The notes: a model not told the origin generated them from the letters alone. DNA of 64,000 bases from Vibrio coralliirubri (GCF_024347375.1 NZ_AP025470.1:1674001-1738000); one strand, 5' to 3'. Positions 43,326 to 53,757 are shown, numbered from the stretch's first letter. Numbers and translations: made by a program.

Positions 43326-45932
43326 ATGGCACATACACCTCAAGCCAAGTATCGTAAAGATTATCAATCACCATCTCACACTATTTCTGAAATCGATCTT
43401 ACCTTCGATTTGTACGATTCAGCATCCATCATTACGGCGGTGTCTAGTGTTAAGCAAGAGAAAGATAGCTCGACCTTAGTACTTGATGGTGAAGGCTTGA
43501 AGCTGGTTTCTGTTTTGGTAGAAGGTAAAGAGTGGACTCAATATGAACAGTCTGAAACTCAACTGACACTGAATAATTTACCACAAGAATTCACATTAAC
43601 GATCGTGACTGAAGTCGATCCTGAAGGGAACAGTGCACTTGAAGGCCTGTACAAATCAGGTGGCGCTTTCTGTACGCAATGTGAAGCGGAAGGTTTCCGT
43701 CGTATCACTTACTACATGGATCGCCCAGACGTCTTGGCAAAATTCACCACAACGGTTATCGCGGACAAAGCAGAAAATCCATTCTTATTAAGTAATGGTA
43801 ACCGTGTTGATGAAGGTGAAGCTGAAAATGGTCGTCATTGGGTGAAGTGGCAAGACCCACACCCAAAACCAGCATACCTATTTGCTTTGGTTGCGGGTGA
43901 CTTTGACGTACTTCGTGATGCTTACACCACGCAATCGGGTCGCAAAGTTGACCTAGAAATCTTTGTCGACAAAGGTAACCTAGACAGAGCTAACCACGCG
44001 ATGGTTTCTTTGATTAACTCAATGAAGTGGGATGAAGAACGTTTCAACTTAGAGTACGACTTAGATATCTACATGATCGTAGCCGTTGATTTCTTCAACA
44101 TGGGTGCGATGGAAAACAAAGGCCTGAACGTATTCAACTCTAAGTTTGTTCTCGCGAACGACCAAACTGCTACGGATACCGATTACCTAGGCATCGAAGC
44201 GGTAATCGGTCACGAATATTTCCATAACTGGACCGGTAACCGAGTGACATGTCGCGATTGGTTTCAGCTGAGCTTGAAAGAAGGTTTAACCGTATTCCGC
44301 GACCAAGAGTTCTCATCTGATCTTGGCTCTCGCGCAGTAAACCGCATCAACAACGTTCGTATTATTCGCGGGCCACAATTCGCTGAAGATGCAAGTCCAA
44401 TGTCTCACCCAATTCGTCCAGAAAAAGTGATAGAAATGAATAACTTCTACACATTGACTGTGTACGAAAAGGGCAGTGAAGTGATCCGAATGATCCACAC
44501 ATTGTTGGGTGAAGACGGTTTCCAAAAAGGAATGAAGCTTTACTTTGAACGTCACGATGGCACGGCTGCAACATGTGAAGACTTCGTCGCGGCAATGGAA
44601 GATGCATCGGGCGTCGACCTATCTCAGTTCCGCTTATGGTATAGCCAATCTGGCACGCCGACGCTGTCTGTTGAAAGTAAGTACGACGCAGAGAAGAAAC
44701 AATACACATTAACAACTCGCCAAGTAACAGCGCCAACTCATGAGCAAACGGAAAAGCAGGCTCTGCATATTCCTCTTGATATCGAGTTATACACGGCTGC
44801 GGGTGAAGTTGTTGAGTTACAATGTAACGGTAAGCCAGTTCATAATGTATTAGATGTGAAAGAAGCAGAGCAAACGTTCGTGTTTGAAAACGTTTCTGAG
44901 CAACCGATCCCATCATTACTTCGTGAATTTTCTGCGCCAGTGAAATTGGAATACGACTATTCAGATGAAGAACTGATCTTCTTGATGGTGAATGCTCGCA
45001 ATGAATTCTCTCGTTGGGACGCGGGTCAAATGCTATTAGCGAAGTACATCCGCAGTAACGTTGAGAAAGTTCAACAGGGTCAAGCGTTTGAGCTTTCTGA
45101 TTCTGTTGTTGATGCATTCCGTGGTGTACTGCTGAGTGATTCACTAGAGCCTGCGTTTATTGCAGAAATGCTTTCTCTACCAAGCCACAATGAAGTATCG
45201 GGTTGGTACGAGCGTGTTGATATTGATGCGGTCGCATCGGTTCTTAACTCAATGAAAGTAACACTAGCTGCAGAACTTGAAGACGAGTTAGCAGCGGTTT
45301 ATCACAGCCACGCGCTAACGGAATACACGATCGATCACGATTCGATTGGTAAGCGTACTCTACGTAAAGTTTGCCTAAGTTACTTAGCTCATACTGAGCA
45401 GGGTAATGACTTGGTTGTTGCGATGTACCAGCAAGCAAACAACATGACAGACACCATGGCAGCAATGGGCGCGGCAAATAGTGCACAACTACCATGTCGT
45501 GAAACCTTGATGGCGGATTACAGTGACAAGTGGAAACACGATGGTCTTGTTATGGATAAGTGGTTTGCATTGCAAGGTACAAACCCAAGTTCAAACGCAC
45601 TTGAAGTGATCAAAGCGTCGATGTCGCACCAAGCGTTCAGTTTGAAGAACCCGAACCGTACCCGTAACTTGGTCGGTTCATTCTTAAACATGAACCCGGT
45701 TCAATTCCACGACAAGTCTGGTCAAGGCTATGCATTTGCTGGCGAGATCTTACGTGAACTGAACAGCAGCAACCCGCAAGTGGCTTCACGTTTGATTGAC
45801 CCACTACTTAAATTCCGTAAGTACGATGATGAACGCCAAGCTCTTATTAAACAGGAACTTGAGACATTGAAGAACATGGACAACCTAGCAAAAGACTTGT
45901 TTGAGAAAGTAACGAAAGCACTAGAAGCTTAA
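43326..45932 (+). CDS. pepN: Aminopeptidase N
   Basis: This 868-residue M1-family zinc aminopeptidase is a major cytosolic peptide-degrading enzyme. The substrate-anchoring motif GAMENKG is at about residue 259. The zinc site HEYFHNW is at about 296-302, with the second Glu in LKEGLTVFRDQEFSSD. Length and C-terminal HEAT-like region match E. coli PepN (870 residues). AAAGGAAC stands before the ATG. It is monocistronic with its own terminator. Confidence 0.96.
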   Translation: MAHTPQAKYRKDYQSPSHTISEIDLTFDLYDSASIITAVSSVKQEKDSSTLVLDGEGLKLVSVLVEGKEWTQYEQSETQLTLNNLPQEFTLTIVTEVDPEGNSALEGLYKSGGAFCTQCEAEGFRRITYYMDRPDVLAKFTTTVIADKAENPFLLSNGNRVDEGEAENGRHWVKWQDPHPKPAYLFALVAGDFDVLRDAYTTQSGRKVDLEIFVDKGNLDRANHAMVSLINSMKWDEERFNLEYDLDIYMIVAVDFFNMGAMENKGLNVFNSKFVLANDQTATDTDYLGIEAVIGHEYFHNWTGNRVTCRDWFQLSLKEGLTVFRDQEFSSDLGSRAVNRINNVRIIRGPQFAEDASPMSHPIRPEKVIEMNNFYTLTVYEKGSEVIRMIHTLLGEDGFQKGMKLYFERHDGTAATCEDFVAAMEDASGVDLSQFRLWYSQSGTPTLSVESKYDAEKKQYTLTTRQVTAPTHEQTEKQALHIPLDIELYTAAGEVVELQCNGKPVHNVLDVKEAEQTFVFENVSEQPIPSLLREFSAPVKLEYDYSDEELIFLMVNARNEFSRWDAGQMLLAKYIRSNVEKVQQGQAFELSDSVVDAFRGVLLSDSLEPAFIAEMLSLPSHNEVSGWYERVDIDAVASVLNSMKVTLAAELEDELAAVYHSHALTEYTIDHDSIGKRTLRKVCLSYLAHTEQGNDLVVAMYQQANNMTDTMAAMGAANSAQLPCRETLMADYSDKWKHDGLVMDKWFALQGTNPSSNALEVIKASMSHQAFSLKNPNRTRNLVGSFLNMNPVQFHDKSGQGYAFAGEILRELNSSNPQVASRLIDPLLKFRKYDDERQALIKQELETLKNMDNLAKDLFEKVTKALEA

Positions 45933-45976
45933 GTTAAACGCTCAATAAGATAAGCTGTTTGCTACAACGAAAGGTC

Positions 45977-46010
45977 ATCAGTGGTAGAGAATATCTGCCA
46001 CTGATTTTTT
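45977..46010 (+). terminator. Terminator of pepN
   Basis: An 8-bp stem ATCAGTGG/CCACTGAT with further pairing inside the loop is followed by six T. Confidence 0.82.
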
Positions 46011-46124
46011 GTTTCTGGTTCATCGAATTTTCGATAAGCTAGAGAAGTTTTTAAGCTCAGTTTCACCGTCAGACATCGTTAAGTGCCAAAAAATACCGGC
46101 ACTGTATATTTATGCAGGTATCGT

Positions 46125-46343
46125 ATGAATCGCTATATTTTCCAACTAAACATCTCATATCAGCAGTTTTTGGCCAGCTATTCTGGTGCGGCAAGTAAAG
46201 TTCAAGTGATAACAACAACAGGTTTGCGCTTACAGTTACCTGCAACTCGGTTCAGACCATTTCTTACACAAATAGGGGTTAGAGGGCAGTTTAGGCTGAC
46301 AACTGACCAAAAAAATAAGTTTATTAAGTTAGAAGCTCTGTAA
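46125..46343 (+). CDS. DUF2835 family protein
   Basis: This 72-residue basic protein begins MNRYIFQLNISYQQFLASYSG and contains the block VITTTGLRLQLPATRFRPFLT. It matches the small DUF2835 family of marine gammaproteobacteria. No function is known. The ATG at 46125 is chosen because it starts the conserved region; the frame opens with GTG at 46083. It lies between pepN and gdhB, with no shared transcript evident. Confidence 0.85.
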   Translation: MNRYIFQLNISYQQFLASYSGAASKVQVITTTGLRLQLPATRFRPFLTQIGVRGQFRLTTDQKNKFIKLEAL

Positions 46344-46571
46344 ACCTTGGCGTGCCTAGTGAGTTAAAAGGAATCTTAATCACATAATCAAACATTTCAC
46401 CTCTTACCACCTCTAAAACAATTAACTATTTTTCAATAATGCTTTTACAATAAATGAATGCATTACCTTTGCTTAACTCGTTAGTAGAAAAGCGCTCTAC
46501 GGCACGTTTCAAACACCAGATTAAGTGATCCCCCTAATAATAAAATATAATTCTAATTGTGGAGTGTGACT

Positions 46572-49500
46572 ATGACCGCACGTGAAACTGTGGTTCCAGT
46601 TTTACTTGAAAAAGTTTACAAGCTGATTCAAGACAAACTTGACCTTGCTCATCGACCTCTCGTAACTCAACTTGCTCAACACTTGTTTAGTAACGTTTCT
46701 CACGACGATCTGACTCAGAGAAACGAATCCGATTTATATGGTGCTGTAGTTAGCTTATGGCATCACATCAATGAAAAGAAAGCCGACGAAATCTCTGTTC
46801 GTGTTTTTAACCCGACAGTAAGTCGTCAAGGTTGGCAGTCTACTCACACTATCGTTGAGATAGTGGTACCAGATAGCCCATTCCTCGTTGATTCTGTAAA
46901 AATGGCATTGACTCGCCTCGACCTTTCTTCTCACCTTATGCTTCATAACCCAACACAAATCTCTCGCTCAGATAAGGGCAGTGTTGTCGGTGTTAGCAAT
47001 AACGAAGGTGCATTCCAATCTCTTTTCCATATCGAAGTTGACCGTCTTAGCAGCAAAGCTGAAATGACAGCGCTTAAAACGGAACTGCTGGATATTTTTA
47101 CCGACACGAGCTTAGTCGTGAACGATTGGTTGAATATGGTTGAAAAACTTAAAGAAGTGACCAATCAAGTTGAACAGCAAAAAGAGACCATTCCAGTAGA
47201 CGGCCAACGCTTCGATGAAACTCTGGCTTTCCTTCGTTGGTTAGGCGAGCACAACTTTACGTTTATGGGTTACAAGGAATACGACCTTGTGTCTGTAAAT
47301 GGTGATACTGAACTGCAACCGACTAAGGAGCAAGGCCTTGGTTTGTTCGCGAATTCAGATCGTGTACGCAACGTTAAGCTGTCTGAGTTTTCGGACTCGG
47401 CACGTTTAGAAGCGAAGAAACCGTATGTACTTATCGTAACGAAGGGCAACACGGCTTCACGCATTCACCGCCCAGCTTACAACGACTACATCGGTATTAA
47501 GAAATTCGATAAGAACGGTAAGGTAATTGGTGAGCATCGCTTCACTGGTCTTTATACTTCTGCTGTTTATAACCAAACCGTTGAAACGATTCCTCTAGTT
47601 CGCGAGAAAGTAGAACGTATCTTAGACGCGAGTGGTTACCGTGAGGGTTCATACTCTTACAAAGCTCTGCACAATATTCTTGAAAACTACCCACGTGATG
47701 AACTGCTTCAAGCTCGAGAAGAAGAGTTACTTGAAGTGGGTACAGGCGTAGTTCAAATGCAAGATCGTGATCTTCTGCGTCTGTTCGTTCGCAAAGACCC
47801 GTTTGGCCGTTTCTTCAGCTGTATGGTTTACGTAACAAAAGATCGTTACAACACTGAACTTCGCCGCCAAACACAACGCATCTTGAAGCAGTACTTTGGT
47901 TGTGAAGAAGAAGTCGAATTCACAACTTACTTCTCTGAAAGCCCACTGGCGAGAACGCACTATATTGTTCGTGTTGATAACAACAACATGGATGTGGACG
48001 TGAAAACAATTGAGCAAAATTTAATGGAAGTATCGTCTACTTGGGATGACCGCTTGTCTGAATCAATCATTGCAAACTTCGGTGAGAGCAAAGGGCTTCC
48101 ATTGTCGAAAGAGTACATGCGTGCATTCCCACGTTCGTACAAAGAAGACATGATGCCAGGTTCAGCCGTAGCGGACATCGAGCGTTTAGAAGCACTAAGC
48201 GAAGACAACAAACTGGGTATGCTTTTCTACCGTCCGCAAGAAGAAGCGGCAGACTCTAAAGCAGTTCGTTTGAAGTTGTTCTACCACAGTGATGAGCCAA
48301 TTCACCTTTCTGATGTAATGCCAATGCTTGAAAACTTTGGCCTGCGCGTTATCGGTGAATCTCCATATGAAGTGCGCAAAACCAATGGTGTGACATATTG
48401 GATCCTTGATTTCTCTATGCTGCACAAGAGCGACAAGACAATTGATCTTCGTGAAGCTCGTGATCTTTTCCAACAAGCTTTTGCGGCAATTTGGGCGGGT
48501 GAGTTAGACAGCGATGGTTTCAACCGTTTGGTATTGGGCGCTGGTCTTTCTGGCCGTGAAATCTCAATCTTACGTGCTTATGCTCGTTACATGCGTCAAG
48601 TGGGTTTCCCATTCAGCCAACAATACATTGAAGACACATTGTCTCATTACCCAGATTTAGCAAAAGGGTTAGTGAGCTTATTCGGCAAGCGTTTTGACCC
48701 GAAACTGAAGGGCAGCGCAAAAGGCCAACAAGATCTTATTAAGAAGATCACTGAACAGTTGGATCATGTAGAAAGCTTGGATGACGATCGTATCATTCGT
48801 CGCTACATGGAAATGATCACTGCAACGCTTCGTACTAACTACTACCAAGTAGACGAGAACAAGCAGTCTAAACCTTGGCTAGCTCTGAAAATGAGACCAA
48901 GCGAGATTCCAGATATCCCAGCGCCGGTTCCTGCGTTTGAGATCTTCGTTTACGCACCAGACATTGAAGGTGTGCATCTACGTGGCGGTAAAGTAGCACG
49001 TGGTGGTTTACGTTGGTCAGACCGTCAAGAGGATTTCCGTACTGAGATTCTAGGCCTAGTTAAAGCACAACAAGTGAAGAACACTGTGATTGTTCCTGTT
49101 GGTGCTAAAGGTGGTTTCGTTTGTAAGCGTCAACACATGATGTCTGGCCGAGACGAGATCTTTTCTGAAGGCCAACGTTGTTACAAGCGCTTCATCCGTG
49201 CATTGCTAGACGTTTCAGACAACATCATTGAAGGTGAGGTTATCCCACCTAACAGCGTTGTTCGTCACGATGAAGATGACCCATACTTGGTTGTTGCAGC
49301 CGATAAAGGCACCGCGACATTCTCAGATCTAGCGAACTCAGTAGCGGAAGAGTACAACTTCTGGCTAGGTGATGCGTTTGCATCAGGTGGATCTAACGGT
49401 TACGACCACAAAGCCATGGGTATCACGGCAAAAGGTGGCTGGGAATCGGTTAAACGTCACTTCCGCGAAATGGGTATCAACTGTCAAAGCACAGACTTCA

Positions 49501-51413
49501 CTGCCATTGGTGTGGGTGATATGGCGGGTGACGTATTTGGTAACGGTATGCTGCTATCTAAGCACATTCGCTTACAAGCTGCGTTTAACCACATGCACAT
49601 CTTCATTGACCCGAATCCAGAGTCGGCATCAAGCTGGGTAGAGCGTGACCGTCTGTTTAATCTGCCTCGTTCAAGCTGGGAAGATTACAATAAAGACCTG
49701 ATTTCTCAGGGTGGTGGCATCTTCTCTCGTCGAGCGAAGTCTATCTCTCTAACACCTGAAATTCAGAAAATACTCGGCACCAAGAAAGCATCAATGGCAC
49801 CAAATGACTTGATCAAAGCGATCTTGTCTATGAAGGTTGATCTACTTTGGAACGGCGGTATTGGTACTTACGTTAAGTCTTCTAGTGAGACTCATACCGA
49901 TGTGGGTGACCGTGCAAATGACGTGCTACGTATCGACGGCCGTGATCTGAAAGCTAAGGTTGTTGGTGAGGGCGGTAACTTGGGTATGACTCAATTGGGT
50001 CGTATTGAATACGCTCTAACGGGCGGTAGAGTTAATACTGACTTTGTAGATAACGTTGGTGGTGTAGATTGCTCGGATAACGAAGTTAACATTAAGATCT
50101 TCTTGAATGGCTTGGTGTCTAATGGTGATCTAACAGTTAAACAACGTAACCAAGTTCTTGAATCTATGGAAGACGAAGTAGGCGAAATCGTACTAGACGA
50201 CGCTTACTGCCAAGCTGAGTCTATCTCTGTTACTGAGCATCAAGGTGTTGGCTTAGTGAAAGAGCAAATCCGCTTTATCCACACAATGGAAAAAGCAGGG
50301 TACTTAGACCGCGGTTTGGAATACATCCCAGATGACGAAACGCTGCTAGAACGTGAGAAGCAGGGCCAAGCACTAACAAGACCTGAACTATCAGTATTGA
50401 TCGCTTACGGTAAAATGGTTCTAAAAGAAGATCTTGTGAGTGATGATATTGCGAATGATGAGTTCCATGCTCAACAACTGATGCAATACTTCCCAACAGA
50501 GTTACGCCGTAACTACTCTCAGCACATGGATAGCCATCCACTTCGTGCAGAGATCATTGCGACTGCGCTTGCTAACCAAATGGTTAACGAGATGGGCTGC
50601 AACTTCGTGACTCGCTTGCAAGAAGAGACGGGCGCTAACATTGTTGATATTGCGAATGCTTACGCGGCATCACGTGAAATCTACGGTCTGGGTAAGGTAT
50701 TGAAGAGCATTCGTGAACTGGACAACATCTCAAGTTCTGAAGCTCAATACGAATTGCTTTACCATGTACGTCGTACACTTCGCCGTCTAGCACGCTGGTT
50801 GCTAAGAAACCGTACCGGTAAACAGTCAGTGAATGCATTGATTGAGCTTTACCAAGGTGATGTCGTTGCGATTACTGAGAAGCTTGATGAAAACCTAGTA
50901 GCATCAGAAGTAGAAGAGCATCAAGCAATGGCTCAACTATGGATTGACCAAGGTGTAAACGCTGAGCTGGCTAATTCAGTGGCTCGTTTGTCTAGCCTGT
51001 ACTCTGCACTGGATATATCCACAGTGGCTCGTGAAACAGGTAAAACAGTACAGCAAGCGTCTAAGCTTTACTTCAACCTAGGCGACCGTTTGTCACTGCA
51101 CTGGTTCTTGAAGCAAATCAATGGCCAAGCTGTAGACAACAACTGGCAAGCACTGGCGCGTGCAGCATTCAGAGAAGATCTGGATTGGCAGCAACGTCAG
51201 TTAACTGGCCAAGTACTTAACTGTGGTTGTGCTTCAGATATCGATGTGATTAAAGCGCTTGATGACTGGATGGAAAGTAACTCTGTTTCTCTACATCGTT
51301 GGGAAAGCATCCTTAACGAATTCAAAGTGGGTTCTGTTCATGAGTTTGCTAAGTTCTCAGTAGCACTGCGTGAATTGATGCTGTTGAATCTAAACTGTAT
51401 GTCGAAAGATTAG
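46572..51413 (+). CDS. gdhB: NAD-specific glutamate dehydrogenase, large (180-kDa) type
   Basis: This 1,613-residue cytosolic enzyme oxidatively deaminates glutamate to 2-oxoglutarate with NAD. The long N-terminal region (about 1-700) has ACT-like regulatory segments. The catalytic core is near residues 800-1250, with KVARGGLRWSDRQEDFRTEI and VIVPVGAKGGFVCK at the active site and VGEGGNLGMTQLGR in the NAD-binding part. A C-terminal helical region follows. Size matches the family. The ATG at 46572 is taken because GGAG lies 8 bases upstream; an upstream in-frame TTG at 46557 would place that site inside the gene. It is monocistronic. Confidence 0.95.
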   Translation: MTARETVVPVLLEKVYKLIQDKLDLAHRPLVTQLAQHLFSNVSHDDLTQRNESDLYGAVVSLWHHINEKKADEISVRVFNPTVSRQGWQSTHTIVEIVVPDSPFLVDSVKMALTRLDLSSHLMLHNPTQISRSDKGSVVGVSNNEGAFQSLFHIEVDRLSSKAEMTALKTELLDIFTDTSLVVNDWLNMVEKLKEVTNQVEQQKETIPVDGQRFDETLAFLRWLGEHNFTFMGYKEYDLVSVNGDTELQPTKEQGLGLFANSDRVRNVKLSEFSDSARLEAKKPYVLIVTKGNTASRIHRPAYNDYIGIKKFDKNGKVIGEHRFTGLYTSAVYNQTVETIPLVREKVERILDASGYREGSYSYKALHNILENYPRDELLQAREEELLEVGTGVVQMQDRDLLRLFVRKDPFGRFFSCMVYVTKDRYNTELRRQTQRILKQYFGCEEEVEFTTYFSESPLARTHYIVRVDNNNMDVDVKTIEQNLMEVSSTWDDRLSESIIANFGESKGLPLSKEYMRAFPRSYKEDMMPGSAVADIERLEALSEDNKLGMLFYRPQEEAADSKAVRLKLFYHSDEPIHLSDVMPMLENFGLRVIGESPYEVRKTNGVTYWILDFSMLHKSDKTIDLREARDLFQQAFAAIWAGELDSDGFNRLVLGAGLSGREISILRAYARYMRQVGFPFSQQYIEDTLSHYPDLAKGLVSLFGKRFDPKLKGSAKGQQDLIKKITEQLDHVESLDDDRIIRRYMEMITATLRTNYYQVDENKQSKPWLALKMRPSEIPDIPAPVPAFEIFVYAPDIEGVHLRGGKVARGGLRWSDRQEDFRTEILGLVKAQQVKNTVIVPVGAKGGFVCKRQHMMSGRDEIFSEGQRCYKRFIRALLDVSDNIIEGEVIPPNSVVRHDEDDPYLVVAADKGTATFSDLANSVAEEYNFWLGDAFASGGSNGYDHKAMGITAKGGWESVKRHFREMGINCQSTDFTAIGVGDMAGDVFGNGMLLSKHIRLQAAFNHMHIFIDPNPESASSWVERDRLFNLPRSSWEDYNKDLISQGGGIFSRRAKSISLTPEIQKILGTKKASMAPNDLIKAILSMKVDLLWNGGIGTYVKSSSETHTDVGDRANDVLRIDGRDLKAKVVGEGGNLGMTQLGRIEYALTGGRVNTDFVDNVGGVDCSDNEVNIKIFLNGLVSNGDLTVKQRNQVLESMEDEVGEIVLDDAYCQAESISVTEHQGVGLVKEQIRFIHTMEKAGYLDRGLEYIPDDETLLEREKQGQALTRPELSVLIAYGKMVLKEDLVSDDIANDEFHAQQLMQYFPTELRRNYSQHMDSHPLRAEIIATALANQMVNEMGCNFVTRLQEETGANIVDIANAYAASREIYGLGKVLKSIRELDNISSSEAQYELLYHVRRTLRRLARWLLRNRTGKQSVNALIELYQGDVVAITEKLDENLVASEVEEHQAMAQLWIDQGVNAELANSVARLSSLYSALDISTVARETGKTVQQASKLYFNLGDRLSLHWFLKQINGQAVDNNWQALARAAFREDLDWQQRQLTGQVLNCGCASDIDVIKALDDWMESNSVSLHRWESILNEFKVGSVHEFAKFSVALRELMLLNLNCMSKD

Positions 51414-51441
51414 TCACTAGATTAAGACGAAAAACTATAAG

Positions 51442-51466
51442 GGCAGGCCACAAGGTCTGCCTTTTT
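51442..51466 (+). terminator. Terminator of gdhB
   Basis: An 8-bp stem GGCAGGCC/GGTCTGCC with one G-T pair and an ACAA loop is followed by five T, 28 bases past the stop. Confidence 0.85.
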
Positions 51467-51600
51467 CGTTTCGGTAAAGTGGAAACAATAGGCCTAACGA
51501 TTTTTGAAGAACCAATTTCGACGCACACGTTGTTTGTTGTTAAGTGAGCTGGTGGCTGTACTAAGGTTGTGATTAGAAATGGGCTAATAACCTGAAGAAA

Positions 51601-51616
51601 ACGATAACGTTTGCTT
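51601..51616 (+). promoter_or_regulatory. Candidate PurR operator upstream of pyrD
   Basis: ACGATAACGTTTGCTT matches the PurR consensus ACGCAAACGTTTGCGT at 13 of 16 positions, including the central AACGTTTGC. It lies 130 bases before pyrD. E. coli pyrD is a known PurR target, which supports the call. Confidence 0.65.
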
Positions 51617-51707
51617 AATAATGAACCTCATTCGTTAGCAAACTCGATTATCTTACCCTTACAGACAGTAATAGATTGAATAGTTGGGTAAATAAGTAAA
51701 TAATATC

Positions 51708-51731
51708 GCCCCGTTTACACGGGGCTTTTTT
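51708..51731 (+). terminator. Intrinsic terminator in the pyrD leader (possible attenuator)
   Basis: A perfect 7-bp stem GCCCCGT/ACGGGGC with a TTAC loop is followed by six T. The pyrD ribosome site CGGAGG starts only four bases after the tract, at 51736. It fits either a leader attenuator or the end of a short upstream transcript. Confidence 0.75.
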
Positions 51732-51745
51732 CTATCGGAGGCACA

Positions 51746-52756
51746 ATGCTTTACCGTCTAGCCAGAACTGGCTTTTTCCAACTTGATGCCGAAAAGGCAC
51801 ATGATCTTGCAATTCAAAATTTCAAGCGCTTCACAGGCACACCTATTGATCTTTTGTATCGCCAACAATTACCTCACCGACCTGTAGAGTGCATGGGTCT
51901 TACTTTTAAAAACCCAGTTGGCTTAGCTGCCGGCCTAGATAAAAACGGCGAATGTATCGATGCATTTGGCGCAATGGGTTTTGGTTTCGTAGAAGTAGGA
52001 ACAGTGACTCCACGTCCACAAGCGGGTAACGACAAACCTCGTTTATTCCGTCTTGTTGAAGCTGAAGGTATCATCAACCGCATGGGTTTTAACAACCTAG
52101 GTGTCGATAACCTTGTTGAGAATGTTAAGAAGTCGAACTACGATGGCATCTTAGGCATTAACATCGGTAAGAATAAAGACACACCAATTGAAAAGGGCGC
52201 CGAAGATTACTTGATCTGTATGGAGAAGGTATATCAATACGCTGGTTACATTGCTGTGAACATCTCTTCACCAAACACTCCAGGACTTCGTTCTCTACAA
52301 TACGGCGAAGCTCTAGACGATCTATTGTCTGAACTTAAAACGAAACAATCTGAACTGGAAGAGAAGCATGGTAAATATGTTCCTCTTGCTCTTAAGATTG
52401 CTCCGGATCTAAGCGACGACGAAATTCGCCAAATTTGTGAATCATTGATCAAAAATAAGATCGATGGTGTGATCGCAACAAACACAACATTGGATCGTTC
52501 AATCGTTGAAGGCATGAAACATTGCGATGAAGCGGGTGGCCTAAGTGGACGTCCAGTTCAATCTCGTAGCACTGAAGTAGTTCGTAAACTTCACGAAGAG
52601 CTGGGTGACAAACTGCCGATCATTGGAGTAGGTGGTGTTGACTCGTATGTTGCTGCAAAAGAGAAAATGATGGCGGGCGCTAAGCTTGTACAGGTTTACT
52701 CTGGTTTCATCTACAAAGGCCCAGGCCTAGTTGGCGACATCGTTAAAAATCTATAA
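51746..52756 (+). CDS. pyrD: Dihydroorotate dehydrogenase (quinone), class 2
   Basis: This 336-residue FMN enzyme of pyrimidine synthesis is attached to the inner membrane by its N-terminal helices and passes electrons to quinone. Motifs are [14 protein letters not shown], then [19 protein letters not shown], then the active-site Ser loop [14 protein letters not shown] and the C-terminal phosphate site [13 protein letters not shown] lies before the ATG. Zap C follows, as in E. coli. A PurR-like box and a leader terminator suggest control by purine and perhaps pyrimidine supply. Confidence 0.96.
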   Translation: MLYRLARTGFFQLDAEKAHDLAIQNFKRFTGTPIDLLYRQQLPHRPVECMGLTFKNPVGLAAGLDKNGECIDAFGAMGFGFVEVGTVTPRPQAGNDKPRLFRLVEAEGIINRMGFNNLGVDNLVENVKKSNYDGILGINIGKNKDTPIEKGAEDYLICMEKVYQYAGYIAVNISSPNTPGLRSLQYGEALDDLLSELKTKQSELEEKHGKYVPLALKIAPDLSDDEIRQICESLIKNKIDGVIATNTTLDRSIVEGMKHCDEAGGLSGRPVQSRSTEVVRKLHEELGDKLPIIGVGGVDSYVAAKEKMMAGAKLVQVYSGFIYKGPGLVGDIVKNL

Positions 52757-52851
52757 GCTGAAATTGCTTTTATTTTTGAAAAGCGACAATCTGGCATCGT
52801 CTTACTAAAAGAGACACTGTAACTCACTGAGTTGTAGAGAAAAGCGATAAG

Positions 52852-52880
52852 AAAGAGGAATTCATTTCCTCTTTTTTTTT
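52852..52880 (+). terminator. Terminator of pyrD
   Basis: A stem AAAGAGGAA/TTCCTCTTT with a TTCA loop is followed by a T run, total nine T or more. Confidence 0.85.
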
Positions 52881-52961
52881 GCCTATTGCTCAGTAAAATT
52901 ACTGTAATTGAAGGTAATTTTGCGTTTTACCTAATGGAATGGTTCAACAGTGTGAGACGAA

Positions 52962-53510
52962 ATGATGCTTAAACCTAGCGATACATGGAGTTGGTATTAC
53001 GATGAGCAACAATGTTCATTAATGCTAAACCTCGGAGAGGATATGATTTTCAAAACGAATCTGGTCCGCAATAAGCTGGTGGACTGCGCGTTTAGAGATA
53101 ATGAATTCACCGTTGATGACGCATCTTCATACCAAACCTTCAAAGAACAAATTTCTGGCTTAGAACTGTCAGAGCCTCGCCAAGCTGAACTCGCGCTTTA
53201 TTGCGTGGCAGCAAAACGCTTCCACAAGCCTGTACAGCCTAAGAGTTGGTTCTTCGACTCACAGGGCGCTGGCCACGAATACCCTCAAGAAGGGGATATC
53301 GTACAAATGAATAACGAGCATAGCTTAGGGTATTTCATTGTATTAGAAGTGGGAGAGTGTGCGAGCCTATGTGCATTTGTCGACCTAGAAGAGTTTCTGC
53401 TTACACCTTCAAAAGGGTTACGCTTTGGCGACTCAATTAAGGTCATGCACGATAGAATGATAGACGCGAACGCTATTCTTCATCAAACGCACATTGCGAT
53501 GGTCGGTTAA
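52962..53510 (+). CDS. zapC: Cell division protein ZapC
   Basis: This 182-residue FtsZ-ring stabilising protein is a homologue of E. coli YcbW/ZapC. The N-terminus LKPSDTWSWYYDEQQCSLML aligns with the E. coli protein, and the PKSWFF motif follows at about residue 103. A second in-frame ATG directly after the first makes the start ambiguous by one codon. Its place between pyrD and rlmL is conserved; E. coli has ycbX between zapC and rlmL, which is missing here. Confidence 0.9.
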   Translation: MMLKPSDTWSWYYDEQQCSLMLNLGEDMIFKTNLVRNKLVDCAFRDNEFTVDDASSYQTFKEQISGLELSEPRQAELALYCVAAKRFHKPVQPKSWFFDSQGAGHEYPQEGDIVQMNNEHSLGYFIVLEVGECASLCAFVDLEEFLLTPSKGLRFGDSIKVMHDRMIDANAILHQTHIAMVG

Positions 53511-53573
53511 CCTTCAATCTAGTCCATCATTTCTCACACACATCGCAACGCATCAACCTGTCAAATCTTCCCC

Positions 53574-53602
53574 AAAATCGGCTCATTAGCCGATTTTTTT
53601 GT
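53574..53602 (+). terminator. Terminator of zapC
   Basis: A 10-bp stem AAAATCGGCT/AGCCGATTTT with a CATT loop is followed by further T. Confidence 0.85.
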
Positions 53603-53757
53603 GCCTAAAAAACCTCAACCTGATAAATACATCACTGCTTATCCATTTAAATAGTGAACTTACGACTATTTTTTCACCTTAATTTCTGCCTGTTTTTATC
53701 TTCAGAAGTATAATTTGCCCATCTTTATTCCCTGTTTTTGTCCTTTTGTAGCTAACT

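Noticed and set aside
44362-45144. Minus-strand frame of 260 residues
   Set aside because: It lies wholly inside pepN, is rich in His/Gln/Arg as an antisense artefact, and has no family features.
46546-46551. TATAAT before gdhB as its promoter
   Set aside because: It would put the transcript start inside or beside the ribosome site and lacks a -35; the true promoter is probably further upstream in 46344-46540.
51708-51745. E. coli-style start-site switching hairpin that hides the pyrD ribosome site
   Set aside because: The stem GCCCCGT/ACGGGGC does not include CGGAGG, so the E. coli mechanism does not fit; a terminator or attenuator reading is kept instead.
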